Assembly (NCBI RefSeq): GCF_030252165.1 | Contig: NZ_CP126969.1 | Coordinates: 868,001-932,000, forward strand | Source: Corynebacterium breve | Lineage (GTDB): Bacteria > Actinomycetota > Actinomycetes > Mycobacteriales > Mycobacteriaceae | DNA length: 64,000 nucleotides | Reading direction: 5' to 3' | Shown here: positions 30,921 through 39,314 of the stretch, one piece after another | Layout: every line of letters begins with the position of its first letter | Position numbering within the stretch: position 1 is the stretch's first letter | Notes under the pieces: generated by a model | The model's input: the letters and a program-made list of their open reading frames with translations, nothing else | Told to the model about the DNA's origin: nothing | Database searches by the model: none | Position numbers and translations under genes: made by a program

Positions 30921-31787
30921 ATGCCTAATTCTCAAGGCGCACCGTCAGTTTTTGCTGGCGATCACATCGACCCCACTGACACGACCGGCTACCAAGGTGG
31001 ACGGCTCGCTTCGACAGTCCTTCTCATCAAAGATGGACACAACGGGCTGGAAGTCTGGGCGCAGGAACGCGTTCTCACCATGGTGAACTACCCAGGGATG
31101 ACTGTGTTCCCGGGAGGCGGTGTAGATAGTCGAGATTTTCCACAGCGCACCTGGAATTCCGGTGAATTGTGGATGGGCCGCTCTGCTGTTTCGGTCGCTC
31201 GGCGTCTTGCTCTGACTAAATACAAAGCATACGCCCTCGTCTTTGCTGCGGTGCGCGAGACCTTTGAAGAAACAGGAGCATTCCTCGTTGCCGATCAAAA
31301 AGGTGAGATGATCAGCGACACACGCCCGTTTATCGAGTCTCGCGAAAAACTTGTCTCGCACGAAGCGTCCTTGACGGATGTGCTCCAGTCAAACAAGCTC
31401 AAAGTCAACGCCGACATGATCACCCCGTGGGCGCGCTGGGTGGGTACTTCCGAGGCGGGCAATAAGTTTGACACCTTTTCTTTTGTGGCGACACTGCCAG
31501 ACGGCCAAGATCCAGACGCGAATACAGGTGAGGCTGATGATGCCAACTGGTTCTCGCCCAAGCTACTGCTGGAAGGGTGGCGCGTCGGTCTGGTCCGTTT
31601 CGCCCCTGCAACGTGGGCTCAGTTGGTAGACCTGTCAAAATTCGACTCCGTGGACGAAGTTGTCGCAGCAGCGAAGCTCCAAGATATGCGCCCAACCTCT
31701 GACACGTTGGTCGGCATCGAGCGCTACGCTGAGTTTTTCAATCACGACCCTCCAGACAGAATCGGAAAAATAGGTGGCATTCAATAA
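30921..31787 (+). CDS. Nudix hydrolase with split Nudix box (NUDT19-like)
   Basis: A 288-residue protein. The PGGGVDSRDF start of the Nudix box is separated by an insertion of about 40 residues from its helix AAVRETFEETGAFL. This is the arrangement of the NUDT19 branch, which acts on acyl-CoA diphosphates. The catalytic RExxEE residues are present. Substrate unknown. AAGGAGG lies 9 nt before the ATG. It overlaps the next gene by 14 nt. Confidence 0.82.
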   Translation: MPNSQGAPSVFAGDHIDPTDTTGYQGGRLASTVLLIKDGHNGLEVWAQERVLTMVNYPGMTVFPGGGVDSRDFPQRTWNSGELWMGRSAVSVARRLALTKYKAYALVFAAVRETFEETGAFLVADQKGEMISDTRPFIESREKLVSHEASLTDVLQSNKLKVNADMITPWARWVGTSEAGNKFDTFSFVATLPDGQDPDANTGEADDANWFSPKLLLEGWRVGLVRFAPATWAQLVDLSKFDSVDEVVAAAKLQDMRPTSDTLVGIERYAEFFNHDPPDRIGKIGGIQ

Positions 31788-32928
31788 AGCAGAGATCGGC
31801 TATCTCGCAACACACCGATCGCTTATCGACGAACACACCACCGGGCTGGAACTTTCCAAGAAGTCGATGCTGCATGACCAGAAGATTCTGCGGGATACTT
31901 TCGGAGACTTTGCCCGTTCAGTGACCGAATTGGTCGTCGCGAGGAGATCAGCCACAGGAAAGTTCCCCTCGCACTGGCTGACTGACTCTGATGCTGCACA
32001 ACAGGCGACACCAAATGAGGTGTCCAGCTACCGAGCGTCACTGCTGGCAGACGCGGGCGCGACGATGGTCCACGATGTCACCTGTTCCATCGGTACTGAG
32101 GCCCCCGCAGTGCTGGAGGAGGGGATGAGGTGGTTGGGAAGCGACCTTGACGAATCCAGGCTGGCGATGGCGCGCGCCAATCTCGGCCCTAGAGCATGGC
32201 TTGCTCGGGCAGATGCCCTGGCGCCTACGAGCAGGGAAGGGGTCATCGTTGCTGATCCCGCGCGTCGGGTGGGTGGGCGACGCATTACCGATCCTGCTCA
32301 GCTCATGCCTCCCTTGCCTGATCTGCTTGAGGCCTATCCCCAGCGTGAACTTGCGGTCAAATGCGCGCCGGGCATTGACTATTCAGACTGGGACGGTTTG
32401 GTCAGTGTCGTCAGCGTGGACGGGGCTGTTAAAGAAGCCTGTCTGTATACATCAGGGCTGGGTAGGGGGCATCGTCGTGAAGCAGTGCTTTTGGGTAAGC
32501 ACCGCGAAACAGTGACTGATGCGGACGAACAAGAAGTGCCCGTTCACAGGCCAGGCCGCTATATCATCGAGCCGGATGGCGCGATCGTTCGTGCCGGTCT
32601 CGTGCGAGGTTGGGCCGCGAAACATCAATTGTGGATGCTTGATGCGCATATCGCTTATGTCACGGGCGATGCGTTGCCACCGGGGACAAGTGGATTTCCA
32701 TTCATCGAGATGGTGCCGATGAAAAAGCTCAAACAAGCCTTGCACGCTCATGGAGCCGGGGCAATCGAAATCCTCGTGAGGGGTGTGGATGTTGACCCTG
32801 ATCAGCTGCGGAAAAAGCTGAAGCTGAAAGGTAACCGGTCAATGGGCGTGGTCATCGCACGCATCGGTGATGGTGCTGTGGCCTATGTCTGTGAGGCGCG
32901 GGAGCATTCTGACCAACTTTCGGCTTAG
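31774..32928 (+). CDS. Class I SAM methyltransferase with THUMP-like domain
   Basis: A 384-residue protein with a GTG start overlapping the Nudix gene. The centre (about 100-230) has a Rossmann-type methyltransferase core (VHDVTCSIGTEAPAVLE, LGSDLDESRLAMARANL, VIVADPARR). The C-terminal part (EILVRGVDVDPDQLRKKLKLKGN) matches the THUMP-like domain found in a conserved actinobacterial family. Probably an RNA methyltransferase; target unknown. Confidence 0.78.
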   Translation: MAFNKAEIGYLATHRSLIDEHTTGLELSKKSMLHDQKILRDTFGDFARSVTELVVARRSATGKFPSHWLTDSDAAQQATPNEVSSYRASLLADAGATMVHDVTCSIGTEAPAVLEEGMRWLGSDLDESRLAMARANLGPRAWLARADALAPTSREGVIVADPARRVGGRRITDPAQLMPPLPDLLEAYPQRELAVKCAPGIDYSDWDGLVSVVSVDGAVKEACLYTSGLGRGHRREAVLLGKHRETVTDADEQEVPVHRPGRYIIEPDGAIVRAGLVRGWAAKHQLWMLDAHIAYVTGDALPPGTSGFPFIEMVPMKKLKQALHAHGAGAIEILVRGVDVDPDQLRKKLKLKGNRSMGVVIARIGDGAVAYVCEAREHSDQLSA

Positions 32929-32943
32929 GCTAGGCTTATTTGC
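32925..32943. promoter_or_regulatory. Possible DtxR-type site before etfB
   Basis: TTAGGCTAGGCTTATTTGC matches 13 of 19 positions of the DtxR consensus as I remember it, with the left half nearly complete. It overlaps the upstream stop codon. It could place etfBA under iron control; weak support. Confidence 0.25.
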
Positions 32944-32980
32944 TAGAAAAGTCTGACAAATTGGAAGGGGTAACGCTCTG

Positions 32981-33775
32981 ATGTCCACCATTGTGGTGCT
33001 AGTCAAGAATGTTCCTGATACTTGGTCTACCAAGACTCTCGAAGGCGATCACACGCTTGACCGCACGAACGTTGATTCCGTGATCGACGAGATCAACGAA
33101 TACGCCGTGGAAACCGCGCTGCGCATCAAGGAAGCAGAACCAGAGCGATTCAACGTCGTTGCACTTTCTATGGGACCAGCAGGTTCCGAGGAGGCACTGC
33201 GCAAGGCGCTCGCCATGGGTATTGATGATGCAGTTTTGCTTAGCGACGACGCGCTGGCCGGCTCCGATGCCGTAGCTACTGCTTGGGCGCTGACCAACGC
33301 TATTAACACCATTGAGGATGTCGCCCTGATCGTCATGGGCAATGAGTCTTCGGACGGAAGCACGGGAACACTCGCTGGCCTGCTGTCCGAGTACCGCCAG
33401 ATTCCTGCCCTTACACAGGTCGGTCCGGTCGCAGTTACGGGTGATGTTGTCAACGCGACCCGCGTCGACGAGCTGGGACAATGGGAGTTGGAAGCTTCAC
33501 TTCCGGCGATCGTCTCCGTGACGGAGAAGGCGGAGAAGCCTCGTTTTCCAAACTTTAAGGGTCTGCAGGCGGCGAAGAAACACGAAATCACCGTGCTCGA
33601 CGCTGCCACTGCCAGCGTAGATCCGGCTCACGTGGGTCTTGGTCACTCTGCAACTGTTGTACAAGCAGCAGAGGAAGTGCCGGCTCGCGAAGCAGGAGAG
33701 ATTATTGATAGCGGCTCTGCGGAAGACATCGCGGCACAAGTTGTAGCGAAGCTCGCCGAAAAGAACTTGATCTAG
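32981..33775 (+). CDS. etfB: Electron transfer flavoprotein subunit beta
   Basis: A 264-residue EtfB/FixA protein that pairs with EtfA to carry electrons from acyl-CoA and other dehydrogenases to the quinone pool. VLVKNVPDTW, ALSMGPAGSEEALRKALAMG and the adenine-nucleotide-binding stretch around LIVMGNESSDGSTGT fit the family. It is 9 nt before etfA. Confidence 0.95.
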   Translation: MSTIVVLVKNVPDTWSTKTLEGDHTLDRTNVDSVIDEINEYAVETALRIKEAEPERFNVVALSMGPAGSEEALRKALAMGIDDAVLLSDDALAGSDAVATAWALTNAINTIEDVALIVMGNESSDGSTGTLAGLLSEYRQIPALTQVGPVAVTGDVVNATRVDELGQWELEASLPAIVSVTEKAEKPRFPNFKGLQAAKKHEITVLDAATASVDPAHVGLGHSATVVQAAEEVPAREAGEIIDSGSAEDIAAQVVAKLAEKNLI

Positions 33776-33784
33776 GAGGAAACC

Positions 33785-34735
33785 ATGTCACACGTATATG
33801 TATTGGTGGAGCAGTCCGCCGGACAGCTGGGCCCAGTTACCTCCGAGCTGATCACCGCTGCGCGTCCCTTGGGAGTAGTTTCCGCGGTGGTCGTCGGTAA
33901 GCCTGGCGAAGCAGTGGCCGTTGCGCCTGCGCTGGCTGAGGCCGGTGCCGCCCAGGTAATTGATGCGACTGCTGAAGACTACGATGCGCGCCTGATCCTC
34001 CCAGAGGTCGACGCACTCCATGCCCTGGGAGCAGCAAACCCGGCGCCTATTGTGGTTGCCGCCACCGCGGCAGGAAATGAAATCGCTGGCCGTTTGGCAG
34101 CTCGTCTCGCCTCGGGCGTATTGACCAACGTGATTGGTATCGACGATAACGGTGCCGCCCGCCATGAGATCTTTGGCGGCACGATCGTCACTACCGCTGC
34201 GGCTGGTGGTGCTTGCCCGATCTACACCGTGCGCCCGGGTGCGGTGAAGGCACAACCGGAGGCTGGTGCCGGTGCTGTGGCTCCGATGCCATTGCCGGTG
34301 GCAACGAATAAGGATGTCAAGGTTTTTTCCTTTACTCCTGCTGTTCATGGTGACCGTCCTGACCTGAATCAGGCAAACGTTGTTGTTTCTGGCGGACGCG
34401 GCGTTGGTTCGGAAGATGGCTTCCATGACTATGTCGAAGCCCTTGCCGATGTTCTCGGCGGCGCGGTTGGCGCGACCCGCGACGCAGTCGATGAAGGCTT
34501 CGCGCCGGCTTCTGCACAAATTGGCCAGACCGGTGCGACGGTATCTCCAGACCTGTATTTTGCGCTCGGCATTTCTGGCGCGATCCAGCACCTGTCGGGT
34601 ATGCAGACCTCCGGCACCATCGTCGCTGTGAACCAAGACCAAGACGAACCGATCTTCCAGATTGCTGACATCGGTATCGTCGGCGACCTCGAAGAAATCG
34701 TTCCAGCACTCGTAGCGGAGCTGGAGAAGCGCTAG
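33785..34735 (+). CDS. etfA: Electron transfer flavoprotein subunit alpha
   Basis: A 316-residue EtfA/FixB. The C-terminal FAD domain has VSGGRGVGSEDGF, QIGQTGATVSPDLYFALGIS and GTIVAVNQDQDEPIF. The N-terminal domain pairs with EtfB. AGGAGG precedes the ATG. Its stop overlaps the cysteine desulfurase GTG (TAGTG). Confidence 0.96.
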   Translation: MSHVYVLVEQSAGQLGPVTSELITAARPLGVVSAVVVGKPGEAVAVAPALAEAGAAQVIDATAEDYDARLILPEVDALHALGAANPAPIVVAATAAGNEIAGRLAARLASGVLTNVIGIDDNGAARHEIFGGTIVTTAAAGGACPIYTVRPGAVKAQPEAGAGAVAPMPLPVATNKDVKVFSFTPAVHGDRPDLNQANVVVSGGRGVGSEDGFHDYVEALADVLGGAVGATRDAVDEGFAPASAQIGQTGATVSPDLYFALGISGAIQHLSGMQTSGTIVAVNQDQDEPIFQIADIGIVGDLEEIVPALVAELEKR

Positions 34736-35862
34736 TGGCTCATTACTTCGATCATGCCGCCACGACGCCGATGCGCCAGGTGGCGATCGATACGTGGGTC
34801 GAACATACACAGGCCTTGAACCCTGGCGGGCAATACACGTCGGGGCGCAAGGCCAACGCTGTGTTGTCAGAGGCTCGTGAACAGATTGCGGAGCTACTCG
34901 GAGCCGAACCGATCGAGGTGGTGTTTACCGCATCGGGGACTGAAGCGGACAATATTGGCGTGCGCGGACTCTACCGCGCGTCCTCGTTGAATCGCGTAGT
35001 TTCTACCGAGATTGAACATCCTGCAGTGCTAGAGACGGTGAAGTCTCTGGCAGCAATCGAGGGCGCCCACGTGGACTACTTGCCCGCCACAGCGACGGGT
35101 CATGTGAGCGATTTAGCGGCACTGGATTCTCCCGCTGCAGTGGCTACCTGCATGTGGGCGAACAATGAAACAGGTGCGATCCAGCCGGTAGATCGGATCG
35201 TGGCCAAGGCAAATGAGCAGGGGACGCCCGTGCATATCGATGCTGTGCAAGTGGTCGGTCGTGTGCCGATCAACTTCGGCGAGCTCGGTGCCACAACCAT
35301 GGCCATGAGTGCACACAAATTTGGTGGCCCGCGCTCAGCCGGCATACTTTTGGCCAAGCGCTCGCCGGTGCCAGAGGCAGTCATTCTGGGTGGAGGTCAG
35401 CAACGCGGAATTCGTTCAGGCACAGTGGATGTCGCCTCTGCCGCAGCTACGGCTGCCGCGCTAAGCGAAGCGGTAACCGAAATGGATCAAGAGGTCGTGC
35501 TGTTAAGAGAGCTTCGCGACGATCTTGTGGCGAGAGTTCGCGCGAAAGTCGACGATGTCATCGTAACTACCACCGAACCCGCACTTCCGGGGCATGCGCA
35601 CTTCATGTTCCCCGGCGCCAGCGGAGAATCGATGATTATGCTCTTGGACTCTTTGGGAATCGAGGCATCGACAGGATCAGCATGTCACAGCGGGGTTAAT
35701 CGGATGAGCCACGTGCTCGATGCGATGGGGGTGGACGAGCGGACTGGTATGGGCGCATTGCGTTTGACCCTTGGGCGTACGACAACCTCCGCTGACGTTG
35801 AGTTTCTCATCGAAAATATTGCGGAGGTAGTGCGGAAAGCTCGAATCGCCGGCGGATTATAG
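34735..35862 (+). CDS. iscS: Cysteine desulfurase (IscS/NifS type)
   Basis: A 375-residue PLP enzyme that takes sulfur from cysteine. The PLP-binding Lys is in MSAHKFGGPRS, and the persulfide-forming Cys in STGSACHSGV. The N-terminal motif is YFDHAATTPM. In mycobacteria the homologue stands close to mnmA (trmU) and supplies its sulfur. Here about 6 kb of accessory genes separate the two. IscS is the likely name, although a SufS elsewhere may do bulk Fe-S assembly. Confidence 0.9.
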   Translation: MAHYFDHAATTPMRQVAIDTWVEHTQALNPGGQYTSGRKANAVLSEAREQIAELLGAEPIEVVFTASGTEADNIGVRGLYRASSLNRVVSTEIEHPAVLETVKSLAAIEGAHVDYLPATATGHVSDLAALDSPAAVATCMWANNETGAIQPVDRIVAKANEQGTPVHIDAVQVVGRVPINFGELGATTMAMSAHKFGGPRSAGILLAKRSPVPEAVILGGGQQRGIRSGTVDVASAAATAAALSEAVTEMDQEVVLLRELRDDLVARVRAKVDDVIVTTTEPALPGHAHFMFPGASGESMIMLLDSLGIEASTGSACHSGVNRMSHVLDAMGVDERTGMGALRLTLGRTTTSADVEFLIENIAEVVRKARIAGGL

Positions 35863-35880
35863 AGTGAATATTGTTGCAAA

Positions 35881-35896
35881 TGTGGCTTATGTGACA
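35881..35896. promoter_or_regulatory. GlxR/CRP-type site before the lysozyme gene
   Basis: TGTGGCTTATGTGACA matches 10 of 12 fixed positions of TGTGANNTANNTCACA, the cAMP-GlxR consensus of corynebacteria. It covers the place where the -35 element of the promoter below should lie. Confidence 0.5.
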
Positions 35897-35905
35897 TAAC
35901 TCGAT

Positions 35906-35911
35906 TAAGGT
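35906..35911 (+). promoter_or_regulatory. -10 box of a leaderless lysozyme message
   Basis: TAAGGT ends 7 nt before the ATG at 35919. The intervening TTGAGGC contains only a weak ribosome-binding-like GAGG. Confidence 0.45.
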
Positions 35912-35918
35912 TTGAGGC

Positions 35919-36968
35919 ATGCGTCTCTCCCTGAAACTGAATTCGGTCGTCGCTGCCTTAGCGATGGCACTTGCCGTCCTTGTTGTACCTACCCACTCTG
36001 TCCACGCAATGCCCAACCCTCTCGCGCCGTCCGGCGTCGACGTAGCTGGCCACCAGCATCCCGGTGGGGAAGCCATCGACTGGAATGCCGTCGCAGCGCA
36101 CGGTGAGCGTTATGCGTTCATCAAAGCATCTGAAGGAAACGGCTGGACAAACGAGTTCTACGCACAAGATGTTGAGGCCGCCAACAATGCAGGCCTGCTG
36201 ACCGGCGCATATCACTACGCGCGCCCGGCTGAAGATGCACGTGCGCAGGCTCGACACTTTGCAACGACTCTGTCGATGTCTTCCGGCACCGCCTTGCCAC
36301 CAGTTCTAGACATTGAGGTCTCCGAGGGGTTGAACCCAGAACAGCTGCAGGGATGGACCCGCGACTTCCTTGACGAGCTCAAGGCCCAAACCGGCCGCAC
36401 TCCGATGATCTACACCTACCGTTACTTCTGGAAAGACAATATGGCTAACACCCACGAGTTTTCCGAGTACCCACTATGGCTCGCGGCTTACCAGAACAAC
36501 GCACCGAAGCCTGTTGGCGGTTGGGATAAGCTCTCTTTTTGGCAGCGCTCCGATAACGGTCGCGTAGCGGGAATTAACACCCCGGTGGACATGAACATCT
36601 TCAACGGACACGAAGGTCAATTGGCCTCCTTCGCAGCGGGCAATTTGTTTGCAACCGGTGGCGTGCTCGAACTCATGCAGGGTATCCCTGCCTTCGACGA
36701 ACTCAGCGTCTTGGAGCAGGAAAACACCGCGCTGGTCCTCGCGATCTTGGCTGCGGGGGTAGGTGTTGCGGCTGCACCATCGCTTATCGACGCAGCAGAA
36801 AACCTCGGTTTCAACTCGACAGACGCGACCAACATCGCGAAGACAGTAGAGCACCAGATCAATTCGGGGACACTGCCAATTGAGGATCTGCAGCACATGG
36901 CAGCTGGCGACTACAGCATTGGTGACCTGCTGATCTTGCTGGACAACGTCAACAAAATCACCAATTAA
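35919..36968 (+). CDS. Secreted GH25 lysozyme (muramidase)
   Basis: A 349-residue exported protein. A signal peptide (about 1-30, charged start, hydrophobic core, VHA end) leads to a GH25 domain at about 36-235. The catalytic acidic residues lie in GVDVAGHQ and PVLDIEVSEG, and MNIFNGHEGQL closes the barrel. GH25 enzymes cleave the MurNAc-GlcNAc bond of peptidoglycan. The last 110 residues are a helical tail with a hydrophobic stretch (ALVLAILAAGVGVAAAPSL), unlike standard wall-binding repeats. The stop overlaps the convergent lipoprotein gene by 4 nt. Confidence 0.92.
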   Translation: MRLSLKLNSVVAALAMALAVLVVPTHSVHAMPNPLAPSGVDVAGHQHPGGEAIDWNAVAAHGERYAFIKASEGNGWTNEFYAQDVEAANNAGLLTGAYHYARPAEDARAQARHFATTLSMSSGTALPPVLDIEVSEGLNPEQLQGWTRDFLDELKAQTGRTPMIYTYRYFWKDNMANTHEFSEYPLWLAAYQNNAPKPVGGWDKLSFWQRSDNGRVAGINTPVDMNIFNGHEGQLASFAAGNLFATGGVLELMQGIPAFDELSVLEQENTALVLAILAAGVGVAAAPSLIDAAENLGFNSTDATNIAKTVEHQINSGTLPIEDLQHMAAGDYSIGDLLILLDNVNKITN

Positions 36969-38047
36969 TTGGACAGTGCGTCCCAGTGCTTGTCCGTCAT
37001 CAAAGACAATGGTGTGACAGACACTGGGAAGCCTTCCGCAGAATCGACGGATTGAGTCAATTCCTTCGGCGAGATGTCGCCCCAGAGTCCCACGGACAGG
37101 GTGAAGCGCTCGGCGGCTTCATCGCCAAAACGATCTTTCAAACCCGCAGCTATCTCTTCGATAGCCTGCGGGTCTTTTTGTGCCAATGAGGTGTAGGTCC
37201 ATAAAGTAAGATCCGCGCCGGTGTCGAGGATGTCGTCGTAGCGGTGACCAGAGTCAAAGCGGTTCTCGCCAGGCGCGTCCCAATTGACCCTCGCGTCCAT
37301 GACAACCGAGCCACCGGATGCCTCTTGGCAACGGGTGATCACACTCGTAATAATCTCCGATTGCCAGTCATTCAATATGTCATCGGATGTATCAATGTCG
37401 CCCTTATCGTCGCGCGGAAATTCCTTTTCCCCTGTCATTTCCTTGAACAGCTCTTCGTCAGCTGCAGAGAAGAAGGTGTCGCCGATCAGCTCAGTCAATG
37501 CGATGGCATCGGGAGAATAACGCTCCTGGGTGGCAGCGCAGAGTTTCTCAACGCCCTCACCAACTTCGCCCTCATACAACGCTGTTGCGGAAGGGAAGTC
37601 CTCCGCTTTCTCGCCACTAGCAAACACGCCTTCATACTTCGGGTTCGTTTCAACGATCCGGGGTGCCATGGTATCGATGGTCAAAACTACTCGCCGATCA
37701 GTGCCTTTGGTCAGGCTGGTGATGACATCGTCGACAATGTCGTCTTTTTCCGACACTCCTGAGGCCCAGCGATCCTCTTGGCCTTTGACGGGAAAACCGA
37801 TGAAATCAGCACGTCCGACGCTGACGGTGACGCCACTCGCGTTAGCCTCGTCAAGGCGCGAGCGGACTTCTTTCCAATCAACTGAGTCATCGGAAACAGA
37901 CTCCCACCCAATCCCAATAGTGAGGTCGGGTGAAGTTGTCAAAGTTGCCTGCGTTTCAACTTGTCCGCAGGAGGCGAGAACCAAGGCGCTAGTGAGAAAT
38001 ACGGGGAGAGCGAGTAGTTTTCGGCCAGTTGTGTACATATTGTTCAA
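36965..38047 (-). CDS. Lipoprotein of unknown function in polysaccharide operon
   Basis: A 360-residue protein with a lipoprotein signal (LASC, Cys27). The rest has the rhythm of a TIM barrel: TIGIGWESV, GVTVSVGRADF, RRVVLTIDTMAP, DAIALTEL, SVVMDARVNW, DLTLWTY and FTLSVGLWG are likely strands, with acidic residues at strand ends. This recalls extracellular glycosidase domains such as the C-terminal part of PgaB, but I do not recognise the family. It overlaps the glycosyltransferase gene by 59 nt (an ATG at 38038 would reduce this). It probably sits on the outer face of the membrane and acts on the operon's polymer. Confidence 0.75.
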   Translation of the reverse strand: MNNMYTTGRKLLALPVFLTSALVLASCGQVETQATLTTSPDLTIGIGWESVSDDSVDWKEVRSRLDEANASGVTVSVGRADFIGFPVKGQEDRWASGVSEKDDIVDDVITSLTKGTDRRVVLTIDTMAPRIVETNPKYEGVFASGEKAEDFPSATALYEGEVGEGVEKLCAATQERYSPDAIALTELIGDTFFSAADEELFKEMTGEKEFPRDDKGDIDTSDDILNDWQSEIITSVITRCQEASGGSVVMDARVNWDAPGENRFDSGHRYDDILDTGADLTLWTYTSLAQKDPQAIEEIAAGLKDRFGDEAAERFTLSVGLWGDISPKELTQSVDSAEGFPVSVTPLSLMTDKHWDALSN

Positions 38048-39314
38048 GTCCTACGTTATTGGCAACACTAGCGATTGCTTTTGGTTTGGAAACGGTGATG
38101 TTCTTCTGAGAGATAACGCCAGTGCGTTCTGGTTTGTTCCAGACTTGTTCGGCGTTTGTGATCTCCTTTTGCATCGCCGAGATCATGGTGAATGACATCA
38201 GCAGCGAGTAAACGGGCCACACCGGCAGCGTCCACACGTGGCGCAGATCGCCCAGAGAATTCGACATCGCCATTGCAATCACTAAAAGAACGAAGGAAAG
38301 CACAAGCCCCGAGCCAAGAATGATGCCCCAGATCGAGAAGTCTGCAGTGGGTAACTCGAAAACCGCGACGACAAGAAGTACCACTTGTAAAACAGGCACG
38401 AGGAGCATGGTCATCGCTGCAAACCAGAGATACGGGCCGAAACTCCCGTACTTCAGAGTAAACATCGCGCGCCAGTGGTATTTGAACCCTTGGATGAGGC
38501 CACGAGCCCAGCGCACACGCTGCTTCCACAACGCCTTGATCGATGAGGGAGATTCAGCATAAACAAGAGCACGGGGTGCAAAAGTAATGCGCCAATCCGT
38601 TTCGTGGATTTGCCACGTGAGATCTAGGTCCTCACCGATGGTGTCTTCGCGCAAGGGGTGACCCGGTTCGCGCTGCGCAATCTGGTCAAGACAGGAACGG
38701 CGGAATGTCCCGCAATTGCCCGAGATCACCGGAACAACGCGGAGGATGTCGAAAGCGCGTCGGACCAATCCAGTGCCCACGTGTGTAATGAGCGCCAGGA
38801 AACGAGTGAGAACCCGGTTGAGGTTCACCGGTCGATCGTCACCACAAACTGCACCAACGCGATCATTGTGAAACGCCTTAAGCATCTCAGGGACGGTCTC
38901 TGGGGTGAATACCGAATCAGAGTCGATGAACATTAAGAATTCACCAGATGACTCACGATAGCCGTGATTAAGTGCTGCTCCCTTGCCGGCGTTGTCCTGG
39001 TAGATGTAGCGAACTTGCGGGTATGTCCGCTCCAGTTCCTCGCCGATCTCGCGGGTGCGGTCTTTCGAACCATCGTCCACGATGATGACTTCCATCTTTT
39101 CGTACCCCGCGCCCACGATCGACGACACGCATGATTCCAGCACGGTTTCCTCATTGTGTGCGGGAACAACCACTGATACGGAAGGTTGATCGGGAAGCAC
39201 GCCGAGGTTGCCGTTACGTTGTCGTCGTGAAGCCAGAAGCTCGTGCAGCAAAGCAAAGGGTACGAAAAGGATCCGGATCAGCAACAATGCCAGGGTGAAG
39301 ATGAGGAACCACAT
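37989..39314 (-). CDS. Processive glycosyltransferase family 2 (PgaC/IcaA-like)
   Basis: A 441-residue membrane GT2. One N-terminal membrane helix comes before the catalytic domain with VIIVDDGSKD, MFIDSDSVF, GEDLDLTW and the processive QRVRWARG (Q-x-x-R-W). About four membrane helices follow at 290-400. This is the layout of synthases for poly-N-acetylglucosamine, hyaluronan and cellulose, which polymerise and export a beta-linked chain. A PIG-L deacetylase in the operon points to N-acetylated sugar units. It starts directly after the ATP-grasp gene. Confidence 0.88.
   Translation of the reverse strand: MWFLIFTLALLLIRILFVPFALLHELLASRRQRNGNLGVLPDQPSVSVVVPAHNEETVLESCVSSIVGAGYEKMEVIIVDDGSKDRTREIGEELERTYPQVRYIYQDNAGKGAALNHGYRESSGEFLMFIDSDSVFTPETVPEMLKAFHNDRVGAVCGDDRPVNLNRVLTRFLALITHVGTGLVRRAFDILRVVPVISGNCGTFRRSCLDQIAQREPGHPLREDTIGEDLDLTWQIHETDWRITFAPRALVYAESPSSIKALWKQRVRWARGLIQGFKYHWRAMFTLKYGSFGPYLWFAAMTMLLVPVLQVVLLVVAVFELPTADFSIWGIILGSGLVLSFVLLVIAMAMSNSLGDLRHVWTLPVWPVYSLLMSFTMISAMQKEITNAEQVWNKPERTGVISQKNITVSKPKAIASVANNVGLEQYVHNWPKTTRSPRISH

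Noticed and set aside
33788..34810. 340-codon open frame antisense to etfA
   Set aside because: Shadow of etfA with arbitrary composition.
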